The position numbers and the translations under genes were made by a program. The notes beneath the pieces were generated by a model. It did no database searches and had not been told where the DNA came from. It worked only from the letters and a program-made list of their open reading frames with translations. Shown here one piece after another: positions 27,604-36,898 of a stretch of 37,465 nucleotides of DNA; the first letter of the stretch is position 1, and every line of letters starts with the position of its first letter. Source of the DNA: Candidatus Cryptobacteroides merdigallinarum (lineage in GTDB: Bacteria; Bacteroidota; Bacteroidia; Bacteroidales; UBA932); the NCBI GenBank assembly GCA_017694655.1, contig JADIMQ010000092.1:1-37465 (forward strand). The letters are read 5' to 3'.

Positions 27604-27617
27604 AGAATGCTTATACA

Positions 27618-28475
27618 ATGGACATTGACATGAGAAAAATAACCGTTATTATTGCCTTGTGCTCCTGTATGGCATGGGGCGCGGAGGCTTACGGACAGGA
27701 CGGCGGGAGTGCCTTCGGCTGGTCGAGGGCCAGGATGGACGGCTCGCGGACAGGGTGCGTGTCTCCCTCCGCCGACGATGTGGAGAAATCTGTCGGCAGG
27801 GTGAAAGGGCGGACTTACTATGCCCCGAACGGCAGGGTCTACAGGGGCGGGACGGTGGCTGCCGTGGCCTCTGCAGTCCTGGATGCCCAGCCGGCGATGG
27901 CCCCGGTGAAGAAGGTGATAGGGCATGCTCCCGAGGCGATGGTGCGGGAAGCTCCAGAATGTGCCCTTTCGGATATGTTCATCGACACAATAATGGCCGC
28001 GGTGGAGGAGAAGTCCGGGAAGAAGGTGGATGTCGGCATAGGGAATTTCGGCGGTATCCGTGTGGATCTCCCGGAGGGGGACATATTGCTGGACGACATG
28101 CTCTCGATGTTCCCTTTCAAGAACAGCATTGTGTATGTGGCCCTGAAGGGAAGTGACCTGCGGGCCATACTCGAGCAGATGGCCGCCACGAGGATACAGG
28201 TGCTCGGGGGAGTGAGGATCAAGGTTTCCGGGGGAAGGCTGGTTTCGGCCACAGTGGACGGGGAGCCTCTGGACGACGGGAAGGTCTACGGGGTGGCTAC
28301 CATCTCCTTCCTGCTGGACGGAGGGGACAACCTGCATGTAGGGAAGAATGCCCTGGAGACGGAGGTGTACGATGATGTGGACATCATCGACGTGATGCTC
28401 GGCTACATAGAGTCCGAGACTGCTGCCGGACGAGATATAACCTATTCTGTTGACGGCAGGGTGACGGTAGAGTAA
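27618..28475 (+). CDS. 5'-nucleotidase C-terminal domain protein (split UshA-type, part 1)
   Basis: A 285-aa exported protein (signal peptide after MRKITVIIALCSCMAWGAEA) containing only the substrate-specificity domain of UshA-type 5'-nucleotidases. Typical segments are VDVGIGNFGGIRVDLPEGDI, MLSMFPFKNSIVYVALKGSDL and ATISFLLDGGDN. The metallophosphatase half is in the next gene, 12 bp downstream. The ATG at 27618 and the in-frame ATG at 27630 are both plausible starts; the latter gives the neater signal peptide. Predicted to bind the nucleotide base together with its partner in the periplasm. Confidence 0.85.
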   Translation: MDIDMRKITVIIALCSCMAWGAEAYGQDGGSAFGWSRARMDGSRTGCVSPSADDVEKSVGRVKGRTYYAPNGRVYRGGTVAAVASAVLDAQPAMAPVKKVIGHAPEAMVREAPECALSDMFIDTIMAAVEEKSGKKVDVGIGNFGGIRVDLPEGDILLDDMLSMFPFKNSIVYVALKGSDLRAILEQMAATRIQVLGGVRIKVSGGRLVSATVDGEPLDDGKVYGVATISFLLDGGDNLHVGKNALETEVYDDVDIIDVMLGYIESETAAGRDITYSVDGRVTVE

Positions 28476-28487
28476 AGGAATAAGGAT

Positions 28488-29306
28488 ATGAGGAAATTGA
28501 TTCTTACGGCCGCTCTTGCCGGGCTGTGCATGGCTGCGGCGGCCCAGGACCTGGTGATACTGCATACGAATGACACCCACAGCCACATAGACCCGGTACG
28601 GTCCGGGGAATATGCCGGGCTGGGGGGAGTCATAGAGCGTGCCGCATACGTGGACAGCGTAAGGGCCGCGATGGGGAGGAACAGGGTGCTGCTGGTGGAT
28701 GCCGGCGATTTCAGCCAGGGTACCTCCTACTTCACCCTGATGAAAGGGGACGTGGAGACGGCCTGCATGAATGCCATGCGCTATGATGTGGCCTGCCTCG
28801 GCAACCATGAGTTCGACAACGGGCTCGACGAACTTGCGCGAAGGATTGAAAGCCTGGATTTCCCGGTGGTCTGCGCCAACTATGACTTCGACCACGAGAA
28901 GCTCGGGAAGCTTGTGAAGCCCTGGTGCATACTGCGCCGCGGCGGGTTCAGGATAGGGGTCATAGGCGTGCTGACGGACCTTACCGTGGTGGTGGACCGT
29001 AAGATAGCCGACAAGATGAAGTACCTCGACCCGGTGGAGACAGTGTCGAAGTACGCGGATTTCCTGAAAAACAGGAAGAAGTGCGACCTTGTGATATGCC
29101 TTTCACACCTCGGCTATGAAGGGGACTTCTTCACCGACCCGGAACTTGTGGCCGGGGTGGAGAACGTTGACATGGTGATAGGCGGCCACTCGCACACGTT
29201 CCTGGAGAAGGCGGAGATGGTCAGGGACAGGTCCGGGAAAGAGGTACCTGTGGTGACCGACGGGTGCTGGGGCCTCTACATCGGTAAAATCACCCTCGGG
29301 GAATAG
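28488..29306 (+). CDS. Metallophosphatase domain of split 5'-nucleotidase (part 2)
   Basis: A 272-aa exported protein (MRKLILTAALAGLCMAAAAQ) with the calcineurin-like metal-binding motifs LHTNDTHSH, VDAGDFSQG, CLGNHEFDNG and VIGGHSHTF. This is the catalytic half of UshA-type nucleotidases, which release phosphate from nucleotides in the periplasm. It ends right after the catalytic domain (CWGLYIGKITL), with no C-terminal domain, matching the separate upstream gene. Confidence 0.9.
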   Translation: MRKLILTAALAGLCMAAAAQDLVILHTNDTHSHIDPVRSGEYAGLGGVIERAAYVDSVRAAMGRNRVLLVDAGDFSQGTSYFTLMKGDVETACMNAMRYDVACLGNHEFDNGLDELARRIESLDFPVVCANYDFDHEKLGKLVKPWCILRRGGFRIGVIGVLTDLTVVVDRKIADKMKYLDPVETVSKYADFLKNRKKCDLVICLSHLGYEGDFFTDPELVAGVENVDMVIGGHSHTFLEKAEMVRDRSGKEVPVVTDGCWGLYIGKITLGE

Positions 29307-29352
29307 GGTCCCGGGGCTGCAAGGGAACAGACAATATAACTGCATAATCATC

Positions 29353-31440
29353 ATGAAACTGAAACAGACAGTATGGATCATTGCCGCTGCTGTGGCGGTA
29401 TCCGCGTCCTTTTTCTTTTCCGTCCAGGAGGCTGCTGCCTACGAGGAGCGGAACTTTATCCACAAGGCTTATGCAAAAGCCCTCCACGAGTCCGGGGACA
29501 CCACTCTGGTGAAGGCAGGGGGCGGCTGGTTCCCTTATCCCGGTTACGGTGACAGGGCCGCATGGCAGAAAATCTTCGCCCAGGACGCCGGGCGCATCAT
29601 TTCCCTCGGGGAGGGCTACCTCGGCTACGAATGGAAGATAATCCCGGCCACGGCGTATCTCGAATACGAGAGGAGCGGGAACCGGAAGGTCATGGAAGAC
29701 CCTCTGGAAGCCAACAGGAAAGCCCTGAACACCCTTATCCTGGCGGAGCTCGCGGAAGGCGAGGGACGTTTCATCGACCAGATAGCCGACGGGCTCTGGA
29801 TGAGCTGCCAGATGACATCCTGGGTGCTTTCCGCCCATAATCCACGCCAGTCGAGCAATCGCGCCCTGCCGGACCCGAGGGAATATATCATAGACCTCGG
29901 CTCTGCCGGGTACGGTGCCACTGTAGCCATAGCCTACCATTTCTTCAAGGACAAGCTCGGTGAACTGGACCCGTCCATAAATTATTGCATAGAGGAGGCC
30001 GTAAGGGAAAGGGTACTGGACCCGTTCATGGACCTTACTCCGGAAGTCAGGAAGGCCAACTGGTGGATAGCGGACCAGTGGAAGCCCGGGGAGATAATCA
30101 ACAACTGGAACCCGTGGTGCAACTCCAATGTCCTGCTGTGCTACCTCCTCATGGAGAAAGACCAGGCGAGGCTCGATGCGGCCGTGCACCGCTCCATTAT
30201 CTCGGCTGACATGTTCCTGAATTTTGTCAAGAGCGATGGGGCCTGCGAGGAAGGCCCGTCCTACTGGGGTCATGCCGCCGGGAAACTGTATGACTATCTG
30301 GAGATACTGTACGATGCCACGGGCGGCCGGGTATCCCTTTTCGACAATCCCCAGATAAGGAAGATGGGGGAATATATCTCCAGGTCCTACATAGGTGATT
30401 CCAAGGTCGTCAACTTTGCCGATGCCACGGCCTCCCTGGTGCCTGACGTCTGCCTTACATACCGCTACGGAAGGTCCATGGACAGTGCAGAGATGGAGGA
30501 TTTCGCCCTGTATCTCCTGTATGACGGGAAGACGGGCCGGTTCCGTACCCCGTCGGTGCCCATAGGGAACGATACTTACCGGTCTCTCGAGGCCGCGTCG
30601 GTCCTGGTGGAGATGACAGGCAAGGTGGAGGACCTGAACAGGGAAGCCGGGACTGTCCCGGTGGAGAGTATCCTGGGCAGCCTGCGTTCTGGCGTGCCTG
30701 ACGCGTCCTGGTATCCGGAGACCGAGTTCTGCTACCTCAGGGACGGCCTCGGGAACTTCTTCGCGGCAAAGGGCGGCTTCAACAATGAGAGCCATAACCA
30801 CAACGACGTGGGTACTTTCATCCTCTACTGCGGCACCCGTCCACTCCTTGTGGATGCCGGCGTCGGTACTTACACGAAGAAGACTTTCAGCCCGGAGCGG
30901 TATACGATATGGTCCATGCAGAGCGACTGGCACAGCCTGCCCCTGATAAACGGGGTCTCACAGAGTTTCGGAGGGGAATACCGCTCCTCGGATGTCTCCT
31001 GCAACCCCGGAAAGCGGGAGTTCAGCCTCGACATGAGCGGGGCATATCCTGAAAGCGCGTCCTGCTCCTTGTGGGAGCGCAGCTACAAGCTGCACGACGG
31101 GCGTCTCGTGATAAAGGACCGCTTCCGCCTCGATGAAAGGAAGGCCGCGGACGTGGAGAACTTCATGGTGCTCGGGGAAGTGTACCTTCCAGGGGAGACT
31201 TTCGTCCATGACGGACAGGAGAGGACCGTACCTGCCGGGAAGGTAGTGGTGGTTGGAGACGGGGCCGCGGCCGGGATCTCCTATCCAAGGTCGCTGGAGC
31301 CGTCCGTGACTGTCAAGGCCCTGGAAGACCCGCGCCTGAACAATGTCTGGGGGCCGGAACTGCGCCGCATATCCTTCACTTCGGCTGCGGATGCCCCTCT
31401 CTCCGGTGTCTACGGTTTCGAGATAGAGATATTGCAGTGA
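29353..31440 (+). CDS. Heparinase II/III-like exported protein
   Basis: A 695-aa protein with a signal peptide (MKLKQTVWIIAAAVAVSASFFF), an alpha/alpha-barrel-like first half (GYEWKIIPATAYLEYERSG, ISADMFLNFVKSDGACEEGP) and a heparinase II/III-like beta-sheet second half beginning at GGFNNESHNHNDVGTFILYCG. The HNHND motif is typical of this group, which includes lyases for uronic-acid polysaccharides (PL12, PL15, PL17, PL21 and unclassified relatives). The true substrate is not clear. It stands alone, away from any susCD pair, and ends 19 bp before the convergent GT2 gene. Confidence 0.8.
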   Translation: MKLKQTVWIIAAAVAVSASFFFSVQEAAAYEERNFIHKAYAKALHESGDTTLVKAGGGWFPYPGYGDRAAWQKIFAQDAGRIISLGEGYLGYEWKIIPATAYLEYERSGNRKVMEDPLEANRKALNTLILAELAEGEGRFIDQIADGLWMSCQMTSWVLSAHNPRQSSNRALPDPREYIIDLGSAGYGATVAIAYHFFKDKLGELDPSINYCIEEAVRERVLDPFMDLTPEVRKANWWIADQWKPGEIINNWNPWCNSNVLLCYLLMEKDQARLDAAVHRSIISADMFLNFVKSDGACEEGPSYWGHAAGKLYDYLEILYDATGGRVSLFDNPQIRKMGEYISRSYIGDSKVVNFADATASLVPDVCLTYRYGRSMDSAEMEDFALYLLYDGKTGRFRTPSVPIGNDTYRSLEAASVLVEMTGKVEDLNREAGTVPVESILGSLRSGVPDASWYPETEFCYLRDGLGNFFAAKGGFNNESHNHNDVGTFILYCGTRPLLVDAGVGTYTKKTFSPERYTIWSMQSDWHSLPLINGVSQSFGGEYRSSDVSCNPGKREFSLDMSGAYPESASCSLWERSYKLHDGRLVIKDRFRLDERKAADVENFMVLGEVYLPGETFVHDGQERTVPAGKVVVVGDGAAAGISYPRSLEPSVTVKALEDPRLNNVWGPELRRISFTSAADAPLSGVYGFEIEILQ

Positions 31441-31459
31441 CCCCGGGGCAGGGACGGAG

Positions 31460-32455
31460 TCATTCCGGTATGCCGTCCCGGAATACTTGCAGACAGAACT
31501 CCTTCGGGACAGAGTCCATAGAGGCTGCATCCCGGAGGAGTCTTTTTATGAAGCGGATAATCTGTGAGGCTGACATCCCGTATGTCTTCTTCAGGTACAT
31601 TGCCAGGGTCATGCAGAGTGCGGCCGTGTAGAAAGGGTAGGATATGCGGCTCATATAGTCCCTGACATCCATGAGCCGGTTGAGGTGGTGTATGTAGACC
31701 GGTCCAGTGCGCGAGGCATGCCTGTTCACCGAAGCGCTGACTTTGTGGTATATCCGGGCCCCGGTCACGCAGGCCATCCGGACCTTCCTGCGCTTCATCC
31801 TGAGGGCGAGCTCGAAGTCCTCCTCGCCGTAGAAGAATTTTTCGGTGAAGATGCGGCCGTCTTCCGTGAGGATGTCGGGAGTGAAGAACATACAGCAGCC
31901 AGTGACGAAGGAGCATCCGATGATCTCCCCTTCCTTTACCGTGGAGACGTCCATGTTCCTGTAGTTGTATCTGCGGAATCCCCAGCGGATATCTCCGCCG
32001 CAGTTCCATATCCGGTCCTTGTCCCTGAAATAACTGATGAGGGGCGTCAATATCCTGTACTCCGGCCTGGCTCTGTGGAATCCTGCCAGTATGCCGAGGA
32101 AGTCCGGCTCCACTACAGTGTCGTTATTGAGCAGCAGGAAACTGTCAGGGGAGTAGTGCGAGGCATACCGTACCATGAGGTTGTTGGCCTTGCTGAAGCC
32201 GTTGTTTTCCAGGAGGTCGTACAGGACGACATCCCTTTTCCCAAGTTCCGGGAAGGTCTCCTCGCCGAGGCGGACACTGTGTGTCCTGGTGCCTTTCCCG
32301 GCACAGAAGTCCTGCAGCCTGCCGAGGGAGCCGTCTTCCGACCCGTTGTCCCCGAGGACTATGAAATAGTCGCCGAAGGTGCTCTTCATCAGCGATTCAA
32401 GGCATTCTATGGTGTCGTTGCACCCGTTCCAGTTAAGTATTGCTATGCAGACCAT
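31460..32455 (-). CDS. GT2 family glycosyltransferase
   Basis: A 331-aa GT-A fold enzyme. It starts CIAILNWNGCNDTIECLESL, with GDNGSEDGS and the metal/nucleotide-binding LLNNDTVVEPDFL. GCCMFFTPDIL and FFYGEEDFELALRMKR (acceptor/catalytic-base region) follow, which resemble rhamnosyltransferase-like GT2 enzymes of surface polysaccharides. The C-terminal part has a hydrophobic stretch (SYPFYTAALCMTLAMYL). It lies 58 bp downstream of yicC and faces the heparinase-like gene. Confidence 0.9.
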   Translation of the reverse strand: MVCIAILNWNGCNDTIECLESLMKSTFGDYFIVLGDNGSEDGSLGRLQDFCAGKGTRTHSVRLGEETFPELGKRDVVLYDLLENNGFSKANNLMVRYASHYSPDSFLLLNNDTVVEPDFLGILAGFHRARPEYRILTPLISYFRDKDRIWNCGGDIRWGFRRYNYRNMDVSTVKEGEIIGCSFVTGCCMFFTPDILTEDGRIFTEKFFYGEEDFELALRMKRRKVRMACVTGARIYHKVSASVNRHASRTGPVYIHHLNRLMDVRDYMSRISYPFYTAALCMTLAMYLKKTYGMSASQIIRFIKRLLRDAASMDSVPKEFCLQVFRDGIPE

Positions 32456-32513
32456 TGGCGGATATCGGTATATGGTTGTGCAGGCCGGTCCCGGGGAGCC
32501 GGGCCGGGAAGGT

Positions 32514-33410
32514 CTACAGGATATTGAGGGTCTGTTCCTTGATCTTTTCCAGCTCGTCCTTCATCTTGACCACTATCTTCTGTATATCGCTGTGGTTGGC
32601 CTTCGATCCGGTGGTGTTGATCTCCCTTCCCATCTCCTGTGCTATGAAGCCGAGTTTCCTGCCCGGGCAGGGCTCGTTCTCTATTGTCTCCATGAAATAT
32701 TTGCAATGCTGGCGCAGCCTTACCTTCTCCTCGTTTATGTCAAGCTTCTCAAGGTAGTATATCATTTCCTGCTCCAGCCTGTTGCTGTCCGGGGAGGCCC
32801 CGATTTCGGCGAGCCTGGCGACTATCCTCTCCCTGACCGCCTCGGTCCGCTCCTTTTCATGCTCTTCAATGAGGGGTATGTAGCCGAGGATGTTCTTTAC
32901 CTTCGATGTCACGTCTGCATAGAGGGATTTCCCTTCCTCGGTCCGGTACTCGCATATCCTTTCCAGGGCTTCTGCAATGCAGTCGCGCACCTTCTCCCAG
33001 TTGTCGTCGTTGATTATGTCCTGTTTCTTGCTCTGGTCTATTATGTCAGGAAACCGCATGACCGACCCTAGTATACGGGCGGCGTCCACATTCCCTTTCC
33101 CCGGGAACTCCTTCTCTATCATTCCGTTTATGTCCATTATCTGCCTGAAGTAGGACATCACGAGGCCGCTGTTTATCTCTTTGGCCGTCTCCGCGGCGTC
33201 TGCCTCGTAGGTGATGAAGAAATCTATGTTCCCTCTCTGGAGCTTCTGGGCAATCATCTGCCGCACGGAAATTTCCTTGTCTTTCGGGAGGAGCTGTGAC
33301 TTTATGCTTATATCAGCGTTCTTCCCGTTCAGTGATTTGATCTCTACCGTGATCTTCCCGGTCCCTATGGTGGTCTCGGCCTTGCCGTAGCCTGTCATTG
33401 ACTGTATCAT
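32514..33410 (-). CDS. YicC-family endoribonuclease
   Basis: A 298-aa cytoplasmic protein with the conserved start MIQSMTGYGKAE and the C-terminal GFIAQEMGREINTTGSKA of the YicC/YloC family. Family members have been shown to act as endoribonucleases. Length is normal. A -7 element TATCTTTG on the minus strand lies 23 bp before the start codon. Confidence 0.93.
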   Translation of the reverse strand: MIQSMTGYGKAETTIGTGKITVEIKSLNGKNADISIKSQLLPKDKEISVRQMIAQKLQRGNIDFFITYEADAAETAKEINSGLVMSYFRQIMDINGMIEKEFPGKGNVDAARILGSVMRFPDIIDQSKKQDIINDDNWEKVRDCIAEALERICEYRTEEGKSLYADVTSKVKNILGYIPLIEEHEKERTEAVRERIVARLAEIGASPDSNRLEQEMIYYLEKLDINEEKVRLRQHCKYFMETIENEPCPGRKLGFIAQEMGREINTTGSKANHSDIQKIVVKMKDELEKIKEQTLNIL

Positions 33411-33432
33411 CCTGTATTCCAGTTTAAAAAGG

Positions 33433-33440
33433 CAAAGATA
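33433..33440 (-). promoter_or_regulatory. -7 promoter element of yicC
   Basis: TATCTTTG on the minus strand, 22 bp upstream of the ATG at 33410. Confidence 0.6.
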
Positions 33441-33580
33441 AATATTCTTGACTTTTGCTGTGTAAATTTTCCGGGAAAATCCATGGAAGTATTTTTTTGA
33501 AAAATTCAGGCAGCTGCCTGTTACTTTTTATGGTTCCAGCCTCCAGTTTCGGCGGTGCATCAGGAGGAGGACGGTATGCT

Positions 33581-33602
33581 CAATTTGCTCATCAATTTGC
33601 TC
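33581..33602. repeat. Tandem 10-bp repeat CAATTTGCTC
   Basis: CAATTTGCTC occurs twice with a 12-bp period beside repeat copy C. Similar CAAATTG words occur in the 83-bp block of copies A2 and B. Confidence 0.6.
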
Positions 33603-33617
33603 TCCCGAGGCGCAACA

Positions 33618-33752
33618 GGGGGTGACCCCAAAGCCCAAAAAAGTCCCATAGGGACCGCACCGGGTAGGTGCGAAACCGACGCCAGACCGAACGGAATGGT
33701 TTCGAAGAAAGACGTTTGAGGGTGACACAAAATCTCTTTTGGGTTCACCCTC
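33618..33752 (-). repeat. Modular hairpin repeat, copy C
   Basis: Read on the minus strand, it starts with GAGGGTGAACCCAAAAGAG, continues TCAAACGTCTTTCTTCGAA and CCATT as in copy B, then a private ~22-bp insert. The conserved GCACC/GGTGC and GTCCC/GGGAC stems with T6 follow, ending GGGGTCACCCCC. It lacks the 83-bp block of copies A2/B, showing that the middle of the element is variable while the ends are conserved. It lies between the divergent yicC and creD genes. Confidence 0.75.
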
Positions 33753-33783
33753 TTCGCGGTGTGTCAGAATGCGGATTTTAGTA

Positions 33784-33791
33784 TATCTTTG
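33784..33791 (+). promoter_or_regulatory. -7 promoter element of creD
   Basis: TATCTTTG, 63 bp before the creD ATG at 33855 and 31 bp outside repeat copy C. Confidence 0.55.
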
Positions 33792-33854
33792 CGCTGGACA
33801 CACCACTGGCAGGCGTATGGACCTGCCGGAATATTCAATGAAAATTTTTGGGTT

Positions 33855-35096
33855 ATGAAAAATGAAATCAGGAAAAACCTCTTTGTGAAAGGTATAGTCG
33901 TGGTCCTTACCGCATGTCTTATGATGATTCCCATCCTTATGGTCAGGCTCGTCGTAAATGAGAGGGAGGACCTTTCGGAAAAAGTGAGGGAAGAGATTGC
34001 AGCCTCCTGGGGTTACCGTCCGGTGATACATGCGCCTGTCCTGAAGATACCGTGCAAGGACAGGGATACATATCAGGACGCGGTCTACAGTGACGGCTTC
34101 CATGTCTGCCATTCAAGGAATGTTGAAATAGCCGCCGACGTGTCCGTGGAGCTGCTGCACCGGTCCATATACGATGTCCCGGTCTACCGTGCCGACCTGG
34201 ATTTCTCCGGGTCTGTAGTCATACCGGACAGGGAGCTCGTGGATGAAGCCGTACAGAACGGAGGATGCTGGCTCTACCTCGAGCTTGACGGACTGAAGGG
34301 GATAGAGGGGCGTCCGGTGGCTGAAATCGGGGGCAGGACGCTGGACTTCTCCACATCGGGCACATCGCTCAGGGTCAGGATACCTGCCGACGTGCTCCAG
34401 GCCGGTGTCCCGATAGATTATTCCTTTTCCCTGAAGCTCAAGGGCAGCGAGGGCCTGAACTTCTCCCCTGACGCCGATTCTTTCCGGCTGGCAATGAAGT
34501 CGGACTGGTACTCCCCGGGATTCAACGGGGGATACCTGCCGTCGGAACGGAACGTTACAGACTCCGGTTTCGAGGCGGAATGGGACATTTCATCCATGGG
34601 CCTTGCCGGAAGCAGCTATGACCCGGCGATTTTCGGCGTGGACCTTGTCGTGCCGGTATCCCAGTACCAGCAGACAGTCCGGGCGATGAAATATGCTTTC
34701 CTTGTCATCATCCTTGTCTTCATGGGCATCTTCCTTGTCGAGCAGGTATCCGGGAAAAATGTCAGCATAGTCCAGTACATTGTCACCGGATTTTCATTGA
34801 GCCTTTTCTATCTCCTGCTCCTGTCGTTCACGGAATATATCCAGTTCGGGCTGGCGTACCTGCTCTCGGCTCTTCTGACGGTTACCGCCCTGGGTGCCTA
34901 TTTCCGGGCCATACTCCGTTCCGTCCATGCCTATGCCTTCGCCGGTTCGGTGGCCGTATTCTACGGGTTCATATATCTGCTGCTGAAGCTCCAGACCGGC
35001 AGCCTGCTCGTGGGAAGCCTGGCATTGTTCGCGGTACTGTGCGTGATAATGTATTTCACGAGGAACGCAAACGGGAGCGGGACTCCTGGACAGTGA
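33855..35096 (+). CDS. creD: CreD-family inner-membrane protein
   Basis: A 413-aa membrane protein with an N-terminal helix (VKGIVVVLTACLMMIPILMV), a ~270-residue extracytoplasmic domain, and about six C-terminal helices beginning KYAFLVIILVFMGIFLVEQVSG. The PVSQYQQTVRAMKYA segment before the helices is characteristic of CreD. The family is linked to envelope stress and beta-lactam response in Proteobacteria; its Bacteroidota role is not known. The ATG at 33855 is chosen over the ORF-track start (33759), which would precede the promoter. Confidence 0.88.
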   Translation: MKNEIRKNLFVKGIVVVLTACLMMIPILMVRLVVNEREDLSEKVREEIAASWGYRPVIHAPVLKIPCKDRDTYQDAVYSDGFHVCHSRNVEIAADVSVELLHRSIYDVPVYRADLDFSGSVVIPDRELVDEAVQNGGCWLYLELDGLKGIEGRPVAEIGGRTLDFSTSGTSLRVRIPADVLQAGVPIDYSFSLKLKGSEGLNFSPDADSFRLAMKSDWYSPGFNGGYLPSERNVTDSGFEAEWDISSMGLAGSSYDPAIFGVDLVVPVSQYQQTVRAMKYAFLVIILVFMGIFLVEQVSGKNVSIVQYIVTGFSLSLFYLLLLSFTEYIQFGLAYLLSALLTVTALGAYFRAILRSVHAYAFAGSVAVFYGFIYLLLKLQTGSLLVGSLALFAVLCVIMYFTRNANGSGTPGQ

Positions 35097-35169
35097 CCCC
35101 TGCCCTGTAAACCTTCCCTGGACAATATGGAAAGAGTGCAGAGGAAGGTGCAAATCCCGAATTTATCAT

Positions 35170-35177
35170 TATCTTCG
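35170..35177 (+). promoter_or_regulatory. Probable -7 promoter element of glnS
   Basis: TATCTTCG has one mismatch to TAnnTTTG and lies 31 bp before the ATG at 35209. Confidence 0.4.
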
Positions 35178-35208
35178 CAGTTTGTTAGGAAATAATCGGA
35201 TATTTGAT

Positions 35209-36885
35209 ATGGAAGAGATGAAAAATGAGGCGGTCGAGCCTCGTAACCTTAACTTTCTTGAAGAAATCATAGAGTCGGATCTCGCGTCCGGGAAATGTGA
35301 AAGCATAATGACCCGTTTCCCTCCGGAACCCAACGGCTACCTCCATATAGGGCACGCCAAGAGTATCTGCCTCAATTTCGGCCTTGCCAGGAAGTATGGC
35401 GGCAAGACGAACCTCCGTTTCGACGACACCAACCCTGTCAAGGAGGATACGGAATATGTGGATTCCATCAAGGAGGACATAAGGTGGCTCGGTTTTGAAT
35501 GGGAGAATGAAAGGTATGCCTCCGATTATTTCGACCAGCTGTACGAGTGGGCTGAAGAACTGATAAAGAAAGGCCTGGCCTATGTGGATGACCAGACCCA
35601 GGAGGAGATAAGGGCAGGCCGCGGGACTGTGCAGACCCCAGGGGTGGAAAGCCCGTGGAGGAACCGTTCCGTCGAGGAGAACCTGAAGCTGTTCCGCGAG
35701 ATGAAGGCCGGGAAATATGCCGACGGGGAGAAGGTCCTCAGGGCGAAGATAGACATGGCCCACCCTAATATGCTTTTCCGCGACCCCCTGATGTACAGGA
35801 TTATACATGCCAACCACCACAGGACCGGAGACAAATGGTGCATTTATCCGATGTACGACTATGCCCACGGGCAGTGCGACAGTATCGAGCATATAACACA
35901 TTCCATCTGCACCCTTGAGTTCGACGTGCACCGGCCGCTTTACGACTGGTTCATAGAGAAGCTCGGGATATTCCCTTCGCACCAGTACGAGTTCGCCAGG
36001 CTGAACCTGACATATACAGTGATGAGCAAGAGGAAGCTGCTCGAGCTGGTGAAGAACCATTATGTCAGCGGATGGGACGATCCCCGCATGCCTACGATAT
36101 GCGGTATCCGCAGGAGGGGCTATACCCCGGAGGCGGTAAGGATGTTCGCCGAGAAGGTGGGGGTGGCCAAGCGTGAGCAGCTGATAGATCTCCAGCTTAT
36201 GGAATGGTGCGTACGGCAGGACCTTAACGAACGTTCCAACAGGTATATGGTAGTGCAGGACCCGGTGAGGCTGGTCATCACGAACTGGGAACCGGGCAAG
36301 GTGGAGTGGTTCGACGCGCCTCTCAACCCTGCCAGCCCTGAAGGCCCGTTCCGCAGGGTGCCTTTCACGGGGGAGGTCCTTATAGAGCGTGCCGACTTCA
36401 TGGAAGAGCCGCCTAAGAAATATTTCCGCCTCAAGCCGGGCGGGGAAGTGCGGCTCAAGTATTCCTATATCGTGAAATGCGAGGAAGTTGTCAAGGATGC
36501 CGACGGTAATGTCACTGAAATAAGGTGTACCATGGACCCGGCCTCGAAGCCCGGGGCAGGTGAGTGGCGTTCCGTGAAGGGGACCATCCACTGGGTGTCT
36601 TCCTCCCATTGCAGGGAAGTCGAGCTGCGCCTTTACGACAAGCTTTTCACAGAGGCGCAGATGGGATCCATCCCGGAAGGGAAGGATTACAAGGAATACC
36701 TTAACCCGGATTCGCTCGTCGTGACTGCGGGATATGCCGAGCCGGCCCTGCTCGAGGACAATTCAGGTATTGCCGTCCAGTTCGAGAGGACGGGATATTT
36801 CTTCAAGGACCCTGACTCGACAGAGGAGAGGCCCGTGTTCAACAAGACTGTATCACTTAAGGATTCCTACAAGTTCGGCGCGTGA
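35209..36885 (+). CDS. glnS: Glutaminyl-tRNA synthetase
   Basis: A 558-aa class I synthetase that charges tRNA-Gln. FPPEPNGYLHIGHAKS contains the HIGH motif and VMSKRKL the KMSKS motif. The GlnRS-type RFDDTNPVKEDTEYV and the C-terminal anticodon-binding beta-barrels (EVLIERADFMEEPPKKYFRL onwards) place it as GlnRS rather than GluRS. The ATG at 35209 is preferred; a TTG at 35182 (ORF track) and an ATG at 35218 are alternatives. It converges with murF, 13 bp apart. Confidence 0.95.
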   Translation: MEEMKNEAVEPRNLNFLEEIIESDLASGKCESIMTRFPPEPNGYLHIGHAKSICLNFGLARKYGGKTNLRFDDTNPVKEDTEYVDSIKEDIRWLGFEWENERYASDYFDQLYEWAEELIKKGLAYVDDQTQEEIRAGRGTVQTPGVESPWRNRSVEENLKLFREMKAGKYADGEKVLRAKIDMAHPNMLFRDPLMYRIIHANHHRTGDKWCIYPMYDYAHGQCDSIEHITHSICTLEFDVHRPLYDWFIEKLGIFPSHQYEFARLNLTYTVMSKRKLLELVKNHYVSGWDDPRMPTICGIRRRGYTPEAVRMFAEKVGVAKREQLIDLQLMEWCVRQDLNERSNRYMVVQDPVRLVITNWEPGKVEWFDAPLNPASPEGPFRRVPFTGEVLIERADFMEEPPKKYFRLKPGGEVRLKYSYIVKCEEVVKDADGNVTEIRCTMDPASKPGAGEWRSVKGTIHWVSSSHCREVELRLYDKLFTEAQMGSIPEGKDYKEYLNPDSLVVTAGYAEPALLEDNSGIAVQFERTGYFFKDPDSTEERPVFNKTVSLKDSYKFGA

Positions 36886-36898
36886 CGGCTGGTGGTTG

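Noticed and set aside
26964-28895. 643-aa ORF on the minus strand
   Set aside because: It spans antisense to the permease and both nucleotidase genes, is His/Pro/Gly-rich and shows no domain; it is a GC-driven shadow ORF.
35185-36609. 474-aa minus-strand ORF opposite glnS
   Set aside because: Antisense shadow of a clear GlnRS gene.
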